Source: Spirosoma sp.
GTDB taxonomy: Bacteria > Bacteroidota > Bacteroidia > Cytophagales > Spirosomataceae
Reading direction: 5' to 3'
Assembly (NCBI RefSeq): GCF_026391055.1
Contig: NZ_JAPLET010000031.1
Span: forward strand, 289,219-353,218
DNA: 64,000 bases
Shown here: positions 50,888-59,836 of the stretch, piece by piece
Numbering within the stretch: position 1 is the first letter of the stretch
Layout: the number at the start of each line of letters is the position of its first letter
Position numbers and translations under genes: made by a program
Notes under the pieces: generated by a model
The model's database searches: none
Seen by the model: only the letters and a program-made list of their open reading frames with translations
Told to the model about the DNA's origin: nothing

Positions 50888-51760
50888 TTACTGGATTGTA
50901 ATTGTAAAAGCTGCATCAAACACCTTTCCTTCTGCCAACTGCTGAATGGCTTCTTTTTCCTCAATTGGCCTTGGCTCACCTTCGCTGTCTGCACAGCCCA
51001 GCCAGGGCTCTATACAAACAAAAGGCGCGCCTGGCTTGGCCCAGATACCTAGATAAGGGAAGGCAGGGTAGTCGACCGATAAAGTCTGATCGTGCTTGTT
51101 GCTTCGGATCGTTACCCGGCGGGACTTCAGGTTCTTAAACACGAGCGCATCGGCATCAAACAAGTGCTTTGTCAAAGGCAGCTTACTGCCATCAACTGTC
51201 GGAACCGACTTAGTTTCTCCGGTAAAGTACCCTGCTGATGAAAGCATGTGCGTTTCCAGCGGCTCTGCCTTCTCAAATTCGACAAAGTAATCTTGATAGG
51301 CTTCTCCAGCCATAAACGGCACGGCAAAAGCAGGATGTGCCCCCACCGAGAAGAATATAGTCTGTTCATCTTCGTTCACCACCCGATACGTAACCGTCAG
51401 TTTCGGTCCGTCCAGTTCATAGATGATCTGAAACTCGAACTCGTACGGAAAATGTACACGGGTCGAATCACTCGACCCTAAGGAGAATATAGCATGTGTT
51501 CGGGTAGACTCTGTATTCTCAAAAACCGACTGACGAGTAAAGCCATGCCGCTCAATCGGGTACGTTTCCCCTCCGATCAGCAATTGATTATTCAGACACC
51601 CGCCCACGACCGGAAACAGGTTCGGCGCATGCCAGCCCCAAACAGTCGGATCGGCCTGCCAGAGGTGCTCGATACCCGATGGTTTATGAAAAATAGAGGT
51701 CAGTTCGGCACCTTTGGGCTGAATGACGACGCGGAGATTGTCGTTTTCTAAAGTTGTCAT
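50888..51760 (-). CDS. Aldose 1-epimerase family protein (LacX-like)
   Basis: From ATG 51760 (MTTLENDNLRVVIQPKGAEL) this is a 290-residue galactose-mutarotase-fold protein. It has the LacX-type features LWQADPTVWGWHAPNLFPVVGG (near residue 34), RHGFTRQSVF (near 70), FSVGAHPAFAVPF (near 141, catalytic His) and a late ACIEPWLG-like VCIEPWLGC (Glu near 254). The family interconverts sugar anomers; the preferred sugar is unknown. No sugar-utilisation genes are adjacent. A longer start at 51778 lies in the promoter region. Confidence 0.88.
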   Translation of the reverse strand: MTTLENDNLRVVIQPKGAELTSIFHKPSGIEHLWQADPTVWGWHAPNLFPVVGGCLNNQLLIGGETYPIERHGFTRQSVFENTESTRTHAIFSLGSSDSTRVHFPYEFEFQIIYELDGPKLTVTYRVVNEDEQTIFFSVGAHPAFAVPFMAGEAYQDYFVEFEKAEPLETHMLSSAGYFTGETKSVPTVDGSKLPLTKHLFDADALVFKNLKSRRVTIRSNKHDQTLSVDYPAFPYLGIWAKPGAPFVCIEPWLGCADSEGEPRPIEEKEAIQQLAEGKVFDAAFTITIQ

Positions 51761-51775
51761 ATAGGGTAAAAACAA

Positions 51776-51805
51776 CAAAAGCTACCCAATGTTGGATAGC
51801 TTTTG
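51776..51805 (-). terminator. Terminator of the rpsL-rpsG transcript
   Basis: A 14-bp stem (51776-51789 with 51792-51805, one mismatch) is followed on the minus strand by TTTTGTTGTTTTT. It lies 42 bases after the rpsG stop. A candidate -7 box TACCTTTG (51813-51806) for the epimerase gene overlaps its edge. Confidence 0.8.
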
Positions 51806-51846
51806 CAAAGGTAACGGCCATCGGGATTTTGGCCAGTTTTATTGGT

Positions 51847-52314
51847 TTAGAACCGGAAGTGAGAGAACGCTTTGTTGGCTTCGGCCATACGGTGCGTATC
51901 ATCCTTCTTTTTCACTGCTGCGCCTTCGCCTTTTGCGGCTGCAACGATTTCAGCAGCTAACCGGTCTACCATGGTTTTTTCACCACGTGAACGAGCATAC
52001 TTAATAAGCCATTTCATGCCTACCGCGACTTTTCGGTCTGCCCGTACTTCGGTTGGCACCTGAAAGGTAGCTCCACCGACACGACGGCTTTTTACTTCAA
52101 CTGATGGCATAACATTGTTCAATGCCTTTTTCCAGGTATCCAGACCACTTTCGCTGGTGCGCTTGGCAACTACATCGAGAGCGTCGTAGAAGATGGAGTA
52201 CGCCAGGCTCTTCTTGCCTTCGTACATCAGGTTGTTTACAAATTTGGTTACGAGGACCTCTTTATACTTCGGGTCGGGTAATACGTAACGCTTGGGCGGT
52301 TTCGCCTTTCTCAT
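51847..52314 (-). CDS. rpsG: 30S ribosomal protein S7
   Basis: S7 binds the 3' domain of 16S rRNA and organises the 30S head. The 155-residue protein begins MRKAKPPKRYVLPDPKY and has the normal family phrases VTKFVNNLMYEGKKSLAY, VEVKSRRVGGATFQVP and MKWLIKYARSRGEKTM. It follows rpsL by 147 bases. The gene that usually follows it, fusA, is absent: a terminator and then a sugar epimerase gene come next. Confidence 0.98.
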   Translation of the reverse strand: MRKAKPPKRYVLPDPKYKEVLVTKFVNNLMYEGKKSLAYSIFYDALDVVAKRTSESGLDTWKKALNNVMPSVEVKSRRVGGATFQVPTEVRADRKVAVGMKWLIKYARSRGEKTMVDRLAAEIVAAAKGEGAAVKKKDDTHRMAEANKAFSHFRF

Positions 52315-52398
52315 GATTTCTTCAGATTTTTGATCTTACTCTGGACGCAGTCCTTCCAACGCCCAGTTAATTTTTGGTAAGCAGTTAATTAAGTGAAG

Positions 52399-52459
52399 TA
52401 GTGTAGTAAGTTTAAAACCCATTAATTACACATACTGAACGAATTAACTAACTACACTA
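52399..52459. repeat. Inverted repeat between rpsL and rpsG
   Basis: Arms 52399-52412 and 52446-52459 match at 13 of 14 positions. It could reduce or process the rpsL-rpsG transcript. The long rpsL-rpsG gap (147 bases) is otherwise without a gene. Confidence 0.5.
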
Positions 52460-52461
52460 AA

Positions 52462-52890
52462 TTACTTTTTCTTTTTCGCTGGCGGTGCACCTTTACCACC
52501 TTTAGCTGGAGCCTGACCTGGTTTTGGCCGTTTAGCACCATATTTCGAACGGCTTTGCAGACGACCGCTTACGCCAGCCGTATCCAGAGCACCCCGAACG
52601 ATGTGGTAACGTACACCTGGAAGATCTTTAACCCGGCCACCACGAATCAATACGATTGAGTGCTCCTGGAGGTTGTGACCTTCGCCTGGGATGTAAGCGT
52701 TAACTTCTTTTTGGTTCGTCAGACGAACCCGGGCAACTTTCCGAAGGGCCGAGTTCGGCTTCTTCGGCGTCGTTGTGTACACACGCGTACACACGCCCCG
52801 ACGTTGTGGGCAAGAGTCCAAAGCAGGCGACTTCGACTTGTCGATCAGCTTTTCGCGGCCCTTACGCACGAGTTGTTGTATAGTAGGCAT
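52462..52890 (-). CDS. rpsL: 30S ribosomal protein S12, extended C-terminus
   Basis: S12 supports decoding at the A site. The 142-residue protein has all core phrases: MPTIQQLVRKGREKL, TTTPKKPNSALRKVARV (Lys42/Lys43, where streptomycin-resistance changes occur, are normal here), AYIPGEGHNLQEHS and PGVRYHIVRGALDT. After SKYGAKRPK the protein runs on with about 18 extra residues rich in Gly, Pro, Ala and Lys, ending KKKK; typical S12 is about 124 residues. A textbook promoter lies upstream. Confidence 0.98.
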   Translation of the reverse strand: MPTIQQLVRKGREKLIDKSKSPALDSCPQRRGVCTRVYTTTPKKPNSALRKVARVRLTNQKEVNAYIPGEGHNLQEHSIVLIRGGRVKDLPGVRYHIVRGALDTAGVSGRLQSRSKYGAKRPKPGQAPAKGGKGAPPAKKKK

Positions 52891-52936
52891 TCTTAGTTTT
52901 GTTTACGAAAAAACAGTCTTCCCGAATTTTGAGGTG

Positions 52937-52967
52937 CAAAGATACGTAAAAGTGTTTGAAAGCCAAA
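52937..52967 (-). promoter_or_regulatory. Bacteroidota-type promoter of rpsL
   Basis: On the minus strand TTTG (52967-52964), a spacer of exactly 19 bases and TATCTTTG (52944-52937) match the primary sigma consensus TTTG-N19-TAnnTTTG without a mismatch. The rpsL ATG is 46 bases downstream. Confidence 0.85.
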
Positions 52968-52978
52968 GGATTTATAAG

Positions 52979-53027
52979 TTACAAACGACGATTTGGCCTG
53001 ATGCGAGCTAAATTCGTCGTTCGTAAG
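52979..53027. repeat. Inverted repeat upstream of the rpsL promoter
   Basis: Arms near 52979-52993 and 53011-53027 share ACGACGA-type text, with one gap and one mismatch. It lies between the DUF3467 gene stop and the rpsL promoter. Confidence 0.55.
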
Positions 53028-53046
53028 TTGTACTATGCGAATCCCT

Positions 53047-53367
53047 TTATGCCTGCCCGACTGGCCCGCCGAAACCACCGGCAGGAAACTTGAAGTCATT
53101 AGGCTCGTTGATGCCGCCATAAGCTTCTTCGAAACGACTAATATTTTCGCGTAGGGCTTCCAGCAAACGCTTGGCGTGCTCGGGGGTAAGAATAATACGG
53201 GCTTTTACTTTCGCCTTGGGAACGCCCGGCATCAAGCGGATGAAATCTAAAATAAACTCACTGTTCGAGTGAGCGATCATGGCCAGATTAGCATAAACAC
53301 CTTCGGCGATCTCTTCACTCAATTCGACGTCAATTGCGCCTTCGGGGTTTGTTTGTTGAGGACTCAT
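53047..53367 (-). CDS. DUF3467 family protein
   Basis: This 106-residue acidic protein from ATG 53367 (MSPQQTNPEGAIDVELSEEI) shows the DUF3467 pattern: EGVYANLAMIAHSNSEFILDFIRLMPGVPKAKVKARIILTPEHAKRLLEAL in short segments. Function is unknown. There is no signal peptide, so it is cytosolic. A start six codons earlier (53385) is possible. It is upstream of rpsL on the same strand. Confidence 0.88.
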   Translation of the reverse strand: MSPQQTNPEGAIDVELSEEIAEGVYANLAMIAHSNSEFILDFIRLMPGVPKAKVKARIILTPEHAKRLLEALRENISRFEEAYGGINEPNDFKFPAGGFGGPVGQA

Positions 53368-53416
53368 ATGCGATGTAGTTAGCAAAAGCCTGTATAAAAG
53401 ATGGACAGAATTGGGG

Positions 53417-53806
53417 CTATTTTATGAACCGGATGGTTAGAGGATAGCGGTAATATTCGCCGTTGTTGGCTTTTATGGCTGCAATAATAGTGAAAACCAG
53501 CCACACGATGCCGACAATCCAGATCAGGACAAAGCCAATCAGAACAAACATCAGCAAAAACGATACAGCACTTACCAGAGCTATAGTGATCTGAAAATTA
53601 ACCGCTTCTTTACCATGGTAATCGATGTAAGCTGATTTGTCTTTTTGAATCTGCCAGACAATAAGTGGTGTAATAATGAACCCAATACCCGTAAACAAGC
53701 CGGTTAGGGCGCTCAAATGAGCCAGCATAGCCCACATACGGACATCCGATTCACTCATGGGTGCAGGAACAGGTGAGAAAGGGGGAGTAGGCGGTTGGTT
53801 TTCCAT
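53417..53806 (-). CDS. DUF4870 family membrane protein
   Basis: This 129-residue protein from ATG 53806 (MENQPPTPPFSPVPAPMSE) has a Pro-rich cytosolic start. Three to four hydrophobic segments follow, with the family phrases WAMLAHLSALTGLFTGIGFI, IDYHGKEAVNFQIT and KANNGEYYRYPLTIRFI. The domain is widespread and its role unknown. A longer frame to 53902 lacks conservation features. It is on the same strand as DUF3467, separated by 49 bases, and the two may be co-transcribed. Confidence 0.88.
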   Translation of the reverse strand: MENQPPTPPFSPVPAPMSESDVRMWAMLAHLSALTGLFTGIGFIITPLIVWQIQKDKSAYIDYHGKEAVNFQITIALVSAVSFLLMFVLIGFVLIWIVGIVWLVFTIIAAIKANNGEYYRYPLTIRFIK

Positions 53807-54035
53807 GAAGAACAGCGGTTTAGATGAATAAACAAGTTCCGACAAAACATTGATTGATACAATAGCCTCATACATCACCTGTTTCGCGCTGTCTATCGAC
53901 AACTGAAAGTGCCATTAGGTTAACAAACCACCCATATCCAGAAAGGTACATCCGTTGTTAGCAATTTCAGCTATAAAACCCGTTGTCGAAAACCGATTGC
54001 TGAAAACCCAGCGTGTCGCATACGAGTGTTGCTTT

Positions 54036-54119
54036 ATAACAAACAGCCTCTGGCCGCTTGTGGAAAGGGAATGGCTGTTGTATAGCTCACCGACCACAAA
54101 CTACCAGAGGCTGTTTGGT
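54036..54119 (-). terminator. Hairpin after the pyruvate carboxylase gene
   Basis: Left arm about 54038-54063 and right arm about 54094-54119 match at about 22 of 26 positions, with a perfect 14-bp core (54040-54053 with 54104-54117). It lies 12 bases past the pyc stop. Confidence 0.8.
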
Positions 54120-54131
54120 ACATAATACCTC

Positions 54132-57100
54132 TTACGCCAGTTCAATGACGCAATCGTCCTGCTCAACGGTCGTAGCCTCTTTGAGCACAACTTTGGCTAC
54201 TTTACCCTCTTTCTGGGCAGCCACGATACTTTCCATCTTCATGGCTTCGATTACGAACAACGGCTGATTTTTCTTGACAACATCGCCTTCCTTCACCAGA
54301 ATTCGGGTTAAGCGTCCTTGCAGCGGTGCACCAACATCTCCCGGCTTGCTCGCTTTGGCATTGATAGCTTTTTCTACCTTTGAGGCCCGGTCGCGCACCT
54401 GGACCTGACGGCTCTGCCCGTTAAGTTCGAAGGTGATGGTCCGCATACCAAATTCGTCGGGCTCCGATTTGAACAGCAACCGAACCAGGATGTTCTTCCC
54501 TTCTTCGATGTTGATCAGAATTTCTTCATTCTCCTTCAATCCGTAGAAAAACGCGGGCGTTGGAATGATACTCACGTTGCCGTACTGCACATTCGCCTTA
54601 TAGTATTCGTCATACACCTTCGGGTACATCTGGTATGAGAGGTAATCGACGAACCCGTCGCACTGCGGATATTTCTCCTGAAAGGTTTTAAAATCGGCAT
54701 CGAAATCAATCGGTTTCAGGTGCTCGTTCGGACGGCCTTTTATGGGTTCCTCCCCTTTCAGGACCACTTTCTGAATGTCTTCGGGAAAACCACCAACCGG
54801 CTGGCCCAGAATTCCTTTCATCAGTTCTTTCACCGATTCAGGAAAAGAGAGCGACTCGCCACGCGTCAGAACATCGTTGGCCGTAAGGTTATTGGCGGTC
54901 ATAAAAATAGCCATGTCGCCCACCACTTTCGAGGATGGCGTCACTTTCACGATGTCGCCAAAGAGTTGGTTGGCTACCGAGTAGTTCTTTTTCAGCGTCT
55001 CGAACTTATCGCCCAGGCCGGTGGCGATAGCCTGAGGCTTAAGGTTCGAATACTGACCACCCGGAATTTCGTTCTCGTACACTTCCGCGCTACCCGCCTT
55101 CATGCCTGACTCAAATGGGTAGTAGTACTCTCGAACATCTTCCCAGTAATTCGAGTACGCGTTTAGTGAGGAAAGGTTTGTTTCACATTCACGCTCGTGG
55201 CCCTGCATCATGGCCACAACGGAGTTGAAGTTCGGCTGTGAGGTCAGACCCGACAGTGCCCCCAGCGCACAATCGACAATATCGACACCAGCATCAATGG
55301 CTTTCAGATACGAAGCCGCCTGAATACCGGGCGTGTCGTGCGTATGGAGGTGAACCGGAATACTAACGGCCTGCTTCAATTCCCGAACGAGAACATCAGC
55401 AGCCAGGGGCTTGAGCAAACCAGCCATGTCTTTAATAGCCAGCAGATGCGCCCCTTCGTCTTCCAACTGACGCGCCATATCTAGGTAGTATTGGAGCGTG
55501 TATTTCTTCTGATTCGGGTCTAGCAGATCGCCGGTATAGCAGATGGCGGCTTCGCACAGTGCATCAGTCCGTTCGCGTACGGCCCGCATGCTTACTTTCA
55601 TGGCTTCGACCCAGTTGAGGGAGTCGAAAATACGAAAAACGTCGATACCCGTTTCCCACGACTGCTCCACGAATTTCTCGATAAGGTTATCGGGATAAGC
55701 CGAGTAGCCCACCGCGTTGGAACCTCGGAACAGCATTTGCAGGAGCATGTTTGGCATGACTTCGCGCAGAGCGGCCAGCCGTTTCCACGGACTTTCATAC
55801 AGGAAGCGCATCGACACGTCGAAGGTAGCCCCGCCCCATACTTCCATTGAGAACAGCTCCGGGTGGTTCTTGGCGAACCCCTCGGCTACTTTCTGTAAAT
55901 CCTGCGTCCGAACGCGGGTTGCCAGCAGTGACTGGTGTCCATCGCGAAACGTAGTATCGGTATACAGTATGCTCTTCTGATCGAGAACCCACTGAACGAA
56001 TTTCTCCCGGCCTAACTCCTTGAGCCGGTCGCGATTTCCTGCCGGGTAGGCCCCGTAGATATCGAAGTTGGGAACAACTGGAGTACGAAATATCTTGCTG
56101 TCGTCCTTCTTTTTAACTTCTGGATTTCCGTTTACGATCACATCGGCCAGGTAATTGAGTACCCGCGTCGAGCGGTCCTGCGGCTTCCGAAAGTTGAACA
56201 GTTCGGGATGGGTTTCGATGAACGACACCCGCGCTTCACCCCGCTGGAAAACCGGGTGACTGATCACGTTCAGCAGGAAACCGATGTTGGTTTTCACCCC
56301 CCGAATCCGGAACTCGACCAGTGCCCGAGTCAGTCGTTGGGTGGCCCCTTTGAGTGTCCGTCCACGCGCCGATACTTTTACGATCATGGAATCGAAATAA
56401 GGCGAGATTTTCATACCCGCGTAGCTGCTTCCCTCATCGAGACGGATACCGAAACCGGCCGCATTCCGGTAGGCCGTTATAGTACCAAAATCGGGCTTGA
56501 ATCCGTTAGCAGGGTCTTCGGTCGTAATCCGACACTGGATGGCATAACCGTTGAGCGGAACATCGTTCTGGTGATTGATATAAATTCCGTTGTCGGAAAG
56601 CTGGTATCCCATCGCAATCAGAATCTGCGTTCTGACAATGTCGATGCCCGTTACCTCTTCGGTAATCGTATGCTCAACCTGAATTCGGGGATTTACTTCA
56701 ATAAAATAAATATTCTCCGCTTTGTCGACCAGAAATTCGACCGTTCCAGCATTGGAGTAATTCACTGCCCGACCCAATTGCAGGGCGTAAGCGTAGAGTT
56801 TATCTTTTGTTTCCTGTTTCAACCCAAAGGAAGGCGCGACTTCAACTACCTTCTGGAACCGTCGCTGCACGGAACAGTCACGTTCGTAAAGGTGAACGAT
56901 GTTACCGTGCTGGTCGCCGAGTAGCTGAACCTCAATATGCTTGGGCTCTTCAATGAATTTTTCGAGGAAGATGGTATCATCGCCAAAAGCATTACGGGCT
57001 TCGTTCTTAGCTTCGGCAAACGCTTTCTCAAACTCTTCGGCCTGCCGTACCACGCGCATACCGCGTCCACCGCCCCCGGCAGCAGCTTTCACCATGATGG

Positions 57101-57581
57101 GGAAACCGATGCGTTGCGCTTCGGTAAGGGCAAACTCCGCTGACATATTCTCTTCCCGCGAATCGGGAATGAGGGGCACCCCGGCGCTGGTCGCCAGATT
57201 TTTAGCTCTTACCTTATCGCCTAGGGCGTCCATAGCTTCCGGCGATGGCCCTACGAAAATGATGCCTTCCTCACGGCACCGACGAGCCAGGTTTACGTTT
57301 TCGGAGAGAAATCCGTAACCGGGGTGAATGGCATCGACCTTATGTCGTTTGGCAAGGAGAACAATCCCTTCAACGTCCAGATACGGCTTCAGCGGGTCTT
57401 CATCACGACCAATCTGGTAAGCTTCATCGGCCTTATAGCGGTGAAGCGAATACCGGTCTTCGTAGGTGTAAACGGCAACAGTTGTGATGCCCAGCTCAGT
57501 AGCTGCCCGCATGATGCGGATAGCGATTTCGCCCCGGTTGGCGACGAGCAAACGTTTAATGGGTCGGATGTACTCTTTCAT
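54132..57581 (-). CDS. pyc: Pyruvate carboxylase
   Basis: This one-chain biotin enzyme (1149 residues) carboxylates pyruvate to oxaloacetate to refill the TCA cycle. The biotin carboxylase domain spans about 1-460 (RLLVANRGEIAIRIMRA, IMVKAAAGGGGRGMR, FIEVNPRIQVEHTITEE). The carboxyltransferase spans about 530-810 (TDTTFRDGHQSLLATRVRT, catalytic metal site, GLTSQPNFNS). A tetramer-forming segment and a biotin carrier end with EAMKMES (biotin-Lys near 1115). All domains are intact. I chose ATG 57581 (MKEYIRPIKRLLV); the longer start at 57614 adds eleven residues without support. No birA is nearby. Confidence 0.96.
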   Translation of the reverse strand: MKEYIRPIKRLLVANRGEIAIRIMRAATELGITTVAVYTYEDRYSLHRYKADEAYQIGRDEDPLKPYLDVEGIVLLAKRHKVDAIHPGYGFLSENVNLARRCREEGIIFVGPSPEAMDALGDKVRAKNLATSAGVPLIPDSREENMSAEFALTEAQRIGFPIMVKAAAGGGGRGMRVVRQAEEFEKAFAEAKNEARNAFGDDTIFLEKFIEEPKHIEVQLLGDQHGNIVHLYERDCSVQRRFQKVVEVAPSFGLKQETKDKLYAYALQLGRAVNYSNAGTVEFLVDKAENIYFIEVNPRIQVEHTITEEVTGIDIVRTQILIAMGYQLSDNGIYINHQNDVPLNGYAIQCRITTEDPANGFKPDFGTITAYRNAAGFGIRLDEGSSYAGMKISPYFDSMIVKVSARGRTLKGATQRLTRALVEFRIRGVKTNIGFLLNVISHPVFQRGEARVSFIETHPELFNFRKPQDRSTRVLNYLADVIVNGNPEVKKKDDSKIFRTPVVPNFDIYGAYPAGNRDRLKELGREKFVQWVLDQKSILYTDTTFRDGHQSLLATRVRTQDLQKVAEGFAKNHPELFSMEVWGGATFDVSMRFLYESPWKRLAALREVMPNMLLQMLFRGSNAVGYSAYPDNLIEKFVEQSWETGIDVFRIFDSLNWVEAMKVSMRAVRERTDALCEAAICYTGDLLDPNQKKYTLQYYLDMARQLEDEGAHLLAIKDMAGLLKPLAADVLVRELKQAVSIPVHLHTHDTPGIQAASYLKAIDAGVDIVDCALGALSGLTSQPNFNSVVAMMQGHERECETNLSSLNAYSNYWEDVREYYYPFESGMKAGSAEVYENEIPGGQYSNLKPQAIATGLGDKFETLKKNYSVANQLFGDIVKVTPSSKVVGDMAIFMTANNLTANDVLTRGESLSFPESVKELMKGILGQPVGGFPEDIQKVVLKGEEPIKGRPNEHLKPIDFDADFKTFQEKYPQCDGFVDYLSYQMYPKVYDEYYKANVQYGNVSIIPTPAFFYGLKENEEILINIEEGKNILVRLLFKSEPDEFGMRTITFELNGQSRQVQVRDRASKVEKAINAKASKPGDVGAPLQGRLTRILVKEGDVVKKNQPLFVIEAMKMESIVAAQKEGKVAKVVLKEATTVEQDDCVIELA

Positions 57582-57789
57582 GATTCTCAACAAAAGCGGC
57601 TTCAGGCTATACAAGTGCCAAATAACATAGCAAGATTGTTGAAAATTTTGAAATAACTACCCTCCCCTTTATAATCCTTGGAGAAGATAGTTTTTTCAGG
57701 GAATATTACAGAACCAGACAAAGCAGTACCTCCTTGAATGAAGGTCTACTTATTCTATAAACTTATCAATATCATCCATTTTCTTTCCC

Positions 57790-58809
57790 TCACCGATAGC
57801 TTTTCAGCCACTGTCTCAGTACACCTGTATCAGCCAGTGCTTTCAGGTCACTTTTCAGCTGTTTGGCGTCGCGCCTAAGCTGACTTATGTCACTGTTAAG
57901 ACTAATGTCGAAGCCAACCAGTGAACCCGCCGTAAACTTGGATTTTCCTGTCATCCGGGCCAGTTGTTTCTGCAAGGCAGCCAGTTCATCGTCCAGTTCC
58001 TGCGCCTGCTGCCTCAGAATTTTGTTGTAATAATTTAGCTGACTTTCGGCCAGTGATGTCAGGTGGGACTGGTCGATTCGTTCCAATTCGAGTTGTAGCC
58101 GAAACAACGCCAGCAAATCACTTTTCTCATAAGCGGCAATGACCCGGTGCATGATTTCGGTTTTGCGCACCTTTTCGGCCTCATCCGGTTCCCGGTCGGG
58201 GTGAAACGCTTTCACCAGATCCATGTAAAGGGTACGAACGGCTTTGGTCGTGTTTTGCTCATCAGCTTTCTTTCTTGCTTCACGCGCCAGTCGCTTCTCC
58301 GATTTGGGCTTACTGGCCCGCTGGCGCTGGCGTTCGGCTTCGGCAGCTTCCTGCGCGGCTAAACTGTCTGACTCGTAGGAGAACTCACCGCCCGCTTCAC
58401 CTGTCCAGGTTGCCACTTGCCGATCAGGCTCATTATCATCGTCCGTTTTGTACTTGTTATAAATAAATTCCAGGCTGTCGACGTCGTATTGGAAAATCAG
58501 GTCGGAAGCGATGGTTCGAATCAGGTCAGCCAGTTTTTTCTGCTCCGTTCTCGTGATGTCGTCCTGTTCATACGCCCGGTCGAACAACCGAACCAAATTG
58601 ACCCGCAACTGAATATACTGATCAACGAGGGGTTGATAATCGGCCTGTAATCGCTGGTAGATGTAGTCCGATGCCTCCCTAAGTTGCTTTAATGCAGCCG
58701 TTGTTTCCTCTATTTTCTGCGTTAACCGATTAAATTCTTTCTGCGACTTCGACAGTGAGTCGCTTTCGGTACCAATTCGAACAAGTTGATGCTGAGTGAG
58801 TTGAGACAT
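57790..58809 (-). CDS. Coiled-coil protein with a J-domain-like HPD motif
   Basis: This 339-residue cytosolic protein has an N-terminal coiled coil (about residues 18-60) and a charged middle region (about 150-185). A segment at about 190-230 reads TLYMDLVKAFHPDREPDE with His203-Pro204-Asp205, the HPD tripeptide by which J-domains stimulate Hsp70. A second coiled coil follows (about 255-300). The J-domain is internal, unlike in DnaJ, and I cannot confirm its four-helix fold by eye. No Hsp70 or GrpE gene is near. Confidence 0.7.
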   Translation of the reverse strand: MSQLTQHQLVRIGTESDSLSKSQKEFNRLTQKIEETTAALKQLREASDYIYQRLQADYQPLVDQYIQLRVNLVRLFDRAYEQDDITRTEQKKLADLIRTIASDLIFQYDVDSLEFIYNKYKTDDDNEPDRQVATWTGEAGGEFSYESDSLAAQEAAEAERQRQRASKPKSEKRLAREARKKADEQNTTKAVRTLYMDLVKAFHPDREPDEAEKVRKTEIMHRVIAAYEKSDLLALFRLQLELERIDQSHLTSLAESQLNYYNKILRQQAQELDDELAALQKQLARMTGKSKFTAGSLVGFDISLNSDISQLRRDAKQLKSDLKALADTGVLRQWLKSYR

Positions 58810-58918
58810 GATGCCTGTTTACGGAATACATTAAAAGATAGAACGCGAGCTGTCGGAAATTTGGGCAGCACTATGCCAAAAGCGTTCTTCGTAACCTACT
58901 TGTTCATTTCCTTAAAAA

Positions 58919-59581
58919 ATGTCGATACGACCCCTGCATTCGATTGCCCGTCTGGACTCTCAACATCGGTTAGCGATTGGTCTGCTCGCAGCAGTCGTTG
59001 CCTATTTTGCCGTTCCGGTAAGGTTCAGTGTAGCCGCTCACCTGACCGTTGTCTGGATAACGTTTGCCATAACAATACTAGCGCTAATGTGGACGAGTAT
59101 CGGCATTGCCCATCCCCGCGATCTGCCTAAACTAACAAGTCTTGAGGATTCGAGCCGAACGTTGATTCTGCTTTTCGTGGTTGTAGCCGCCGTAGCCAGT
59201 CTCTTTGCCGTCATCGAATTAATCGACTCAACAGACAAGCATTCTCCTGAATGGACACGAAACAGGCTGCTGGCTATATCGGCCATTGCCAGCGCCTGGA
59301 CGCTCGTGCATACGGTGTTCACGCTACGCTATGCACACATGTATTACGGTAATGACAAGAACCAGAAAACGCATCCGGGCGGTGTGGACTTCCCGAACGA
59401 TGATGAACCCGACTACCTCGATTTTGCTTATTTCTCGTTTGTAATTGGCATGACCAGCCAGGTTTCCGATGTGGCGATCAGTTCAAAGCCTATACGTCGA
59501 ACGGCATTGGTGCACGGCGTACTGTCGTTCGGGTTTAATGCTATCATCATTGCCCTGACGGTTGGGGGCCTTGCCAGCTAA
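58919..59581 (+). CDS. DUF1345 family membrane protein
   Basis: This 220-residue protein has about five hydrophobic segments. It shows DUF1345 phrases: GLLAAVVAYFAVPV, WTSIGIAHPRDLPKL, SAWTLVHTVFTLRYAHMYY, DYLDFAYFSFVIGMTSQVSDVAIS and LVHGVLSFGFNAIIIAL. The family is an inner-membrane protein of unknown function. It starts at ATG 58919, and the convergent small gene ends 1 base after its stop. Confidence 0.9.
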   Translation: MSIRPLHSIARLDSQHRLAIGLLAAVVAYFAVPVRFSVAAHLTVVWITFAITILALMWTSIGIAHPRDLPKLTSLEDSSRTLILLFVVVAAVASLFAVIELIDSTDKHSPEWTRNRLLAISAIASAWTLVHTVFTLRYAHMYYGNDKNQKTHPGGVDFPNDDEPDYLDFAYFSFVIGMTSQVSDVAISSKPIRRTALVHGVLSFGFNAIIIALTVGGLAS

Positions 59582-59582
59582 C

Positions 59583-59765
59583 TTAGTTGGAGTAATGTTT
59601 TCCGGCTCTTCCCTGTTTCTTTGCTTTCTCCAATTGCTCTTTTTCATACTCTTCCCGCTGCCGTTTGTCGGAAAGGAGATTTCTGTATAAGCCGTTTAGC
59701 ACATAGATGTCGTCAACCTCATCGATCAGCAAGTGGAGTTGTTCACGTACCTGATTAATATTCAT
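59583..59765 (-). CDS. Small charged helical protein, unknown
   Basis: This 60-residue protein (MNINQVREQLHLLIDEVDDI) is mostly helical and charged, with KRQREEYEKEQLEKAKKQGR at the end. It resembles small antitoxin-like proteins such as addiction-module components, but no toxin gene lies beside it, so I do not call it one. The stop is directly against the DUF1345 stop on the other strand. Confidence 0.55.
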   Translation of the reverse strand: MNINQVREQLHLLIDEVDDIYVLNGLYRNLLSDKRQREEYEKEQLEKAKKQGRAGKHYSN

Positions 59766-59836
59766 TCGGTAATTCCGCCAAAGCGGTTAGTTTGTTGGAT
59801 TAGCTACTTAGCTAACACATTTTCCATAGTTTTCGC

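Noticed and set aside
53915..54097. 60-residue minus-strand frame after pyruvate carboxylase
   Set aside because: It lies across a terminator hairpin and shows no domain, signal peptide or start-site support.
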